Shown here: positions 6,115 through 6,668 of the stretch, piece by piece
How positions within the stretch are numbered: the stretch's first letter is position 1
How the letters are laid out: the number at the start of each line of letters is the position of its first letter
NCBI GenBank assembly: GCA_016844485.1
Contig: JAENIZ010000109.1
Coordinates: 1 to 6,668, forward strand
Origin: Gammaproteobacteria bacterium
Lineage (GTDB): Bacteria; Pseudomonadota; Gammaproteobacteria; Eutrophobiales; Eutrophobiaceae
Direction of reading: 5' to 3'
Length of the DNA: 6,668 nucleotides
Notes under the pieces: model-generated
What the model was told of the DNA's origin: nothing
Database searches by the model: none
What the model saw: only the letters and a program-made list of their open reading frames with translations
Translations under genes and position numbers: made by a program

Positions 6115-6668
6115 ATGACGTGTGATCTATTGCAACTCGCCACTCCCGGTGTCGCAACACTGCAACCCTATCAGGCGGGGAAACCCATCGAAGAACTGGA
6201 ACGGGAACTGGGACTGAAAAATATCATCAAGCTCGCCTCGAATGAAAATCCATTGGGGCCGGGACCGATGGCAAAAGCAGCTTTGAAGAAACCACTGGAG
6301 ATCTCCCGCTATCCGGATGGTAACGGGCATGAATTAAAGTCTGCACTTGCGGATTATCATGGTGTAAATCCCGGGCAGATTACCCTGGGCAATGGTTCCA
6401 ATGATGTCCTGGAATTGATCGCACGCGCAGTGGTAACAACCGCACACGAAGTGATCTTTTCCGCGCATTCCTTTGCCGTCTATCCCCTGGTGACACGGGC
6501 GATCGGGGCAAAGGCCGTGGTCGTACCCGCGCGTGATTACGGGCATGATCTCAAGGCCATGCAGAACGCGATCACCGGCCGCAGCCGCCTGATGTTTGTA
6601 GCCAATCCCAACAACCCGACCGGCACATGGTCGACGCGATCGGAATTGCGCTTGCTGCTTGAGCAAGT
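6115..6668 (+). CDS. hisC: HisC-type histidinol-phosphate/aromatic aminotransferase, 3' end outside window
   Basis: This is a class I/II PLP aminotransferase of the HisC group, which makes histidinol phosphate from imidazole acetol phosphate. Some members act on aromatic keto acids. 184 codons are visible and the frame runs off the window; family proteins are about 350-375 residues, so about half is seen. Diagnostic segments in order are LQPYQAGKPIEELERELG, KLASNENPLGPGP, RYPDGNG, LGNGSNDVLELIAR and FVANPNNPTGT. Asn167 in the last is the PLP-contacting Asn. The Schiff-base Lys lies beyond the end. ATG 6115 fits the family N-terminus but has no Shine-Dalgarno; the preceding bases are AT-rich. 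Its place after pheA matches the hisC2 copy in Pseudomonas, where the product is linked to aromatic amino acids. Substrate choice cannot be read from this half alone. Confidence 0.93.
   Translation, partial: MTCDLLQLATPGVATLQPYQAGKPIEELERELGLKNIIKLASNENPLGPGPMAKAALKKPLEISRYPDGNGHELKSALADYHGVNPGQITLGNGSNDVLELIARAVVTTAHEVIFSAHSFAVYPLVTRAIGAKAVVVPARDYGHDLKAMQNAITGRSRLMFVANPNNPTGTWSTRSELRLLLEQ

Overview
The window looks like a chromosomal segment of a gammaproteobacterium. The gene order mtnA - gyrA - serC - pheA - hisC, all on the + strand, is the order I know from Pseudomonas and related lineages. The GyrA sequence also reads as gammaproteobacterial and carries Thr at the position of E. coli Ser83, as Pseudomonas does. 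Base composition is moderate, somewhat above 50% GC by eye. I cannot name a genus. No tRNA, rRNA, CRISPR array, phage gene or transposase gene is visible.

Layout. Positions 1-948 hold the 3' part of mtnA (methionine salvage), which begins before the window. A small intrinsic terminator follows at 948-975, then a gap of about 146 bases with a candidate gyrA promoter. Complete gyrA (DNA gyrase subunit A, 852 residues) lies at 1095-3653. serC (phosphoserine aminotransferase) starts inside the end of gyrA and was probably translationally coupled to it. Its 3' end is damaged: about 52 bases are missing and the reading frame is shifted. A 187-base gap full of small palindromic repeats separates serC from pheA. 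pheA (4900-5985) is a complete bifunctional chorismate mutase/prephenate dehydratase. A second repeat-rich gap of 129 bases follows, then the start of hisC (6115 to the window end).

How the genes fit together. SerC belongs to serine synthesis and, by family knowledge, also to pyridoxal phosphate synthesis. PheA turns chorismate into phenylpyruvate. The HisC-type aminotransferase may act on histidinol phosphate, on aromatic keto acids, or on both. In relatives the cluster continues with tyrA, aroA, cmk and rpsA, which would make it an amino-acid/aromatic supra-operon downstream of gyrA. That continuation lies outside the window.

The core genes are ordinary. Two things deserve a second look. 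The first is the serC lesion, which removes the GHRxVGGMRA substrate-binding segment while the rest of the gene and the displaced tail remain well conserved. The second is a set of short hairpins in both gaps flanking pheA, including three copies of GYGC-ATCCT-GCRC with compensatory stem changes. I did not find evidence of a new multi-gene system.
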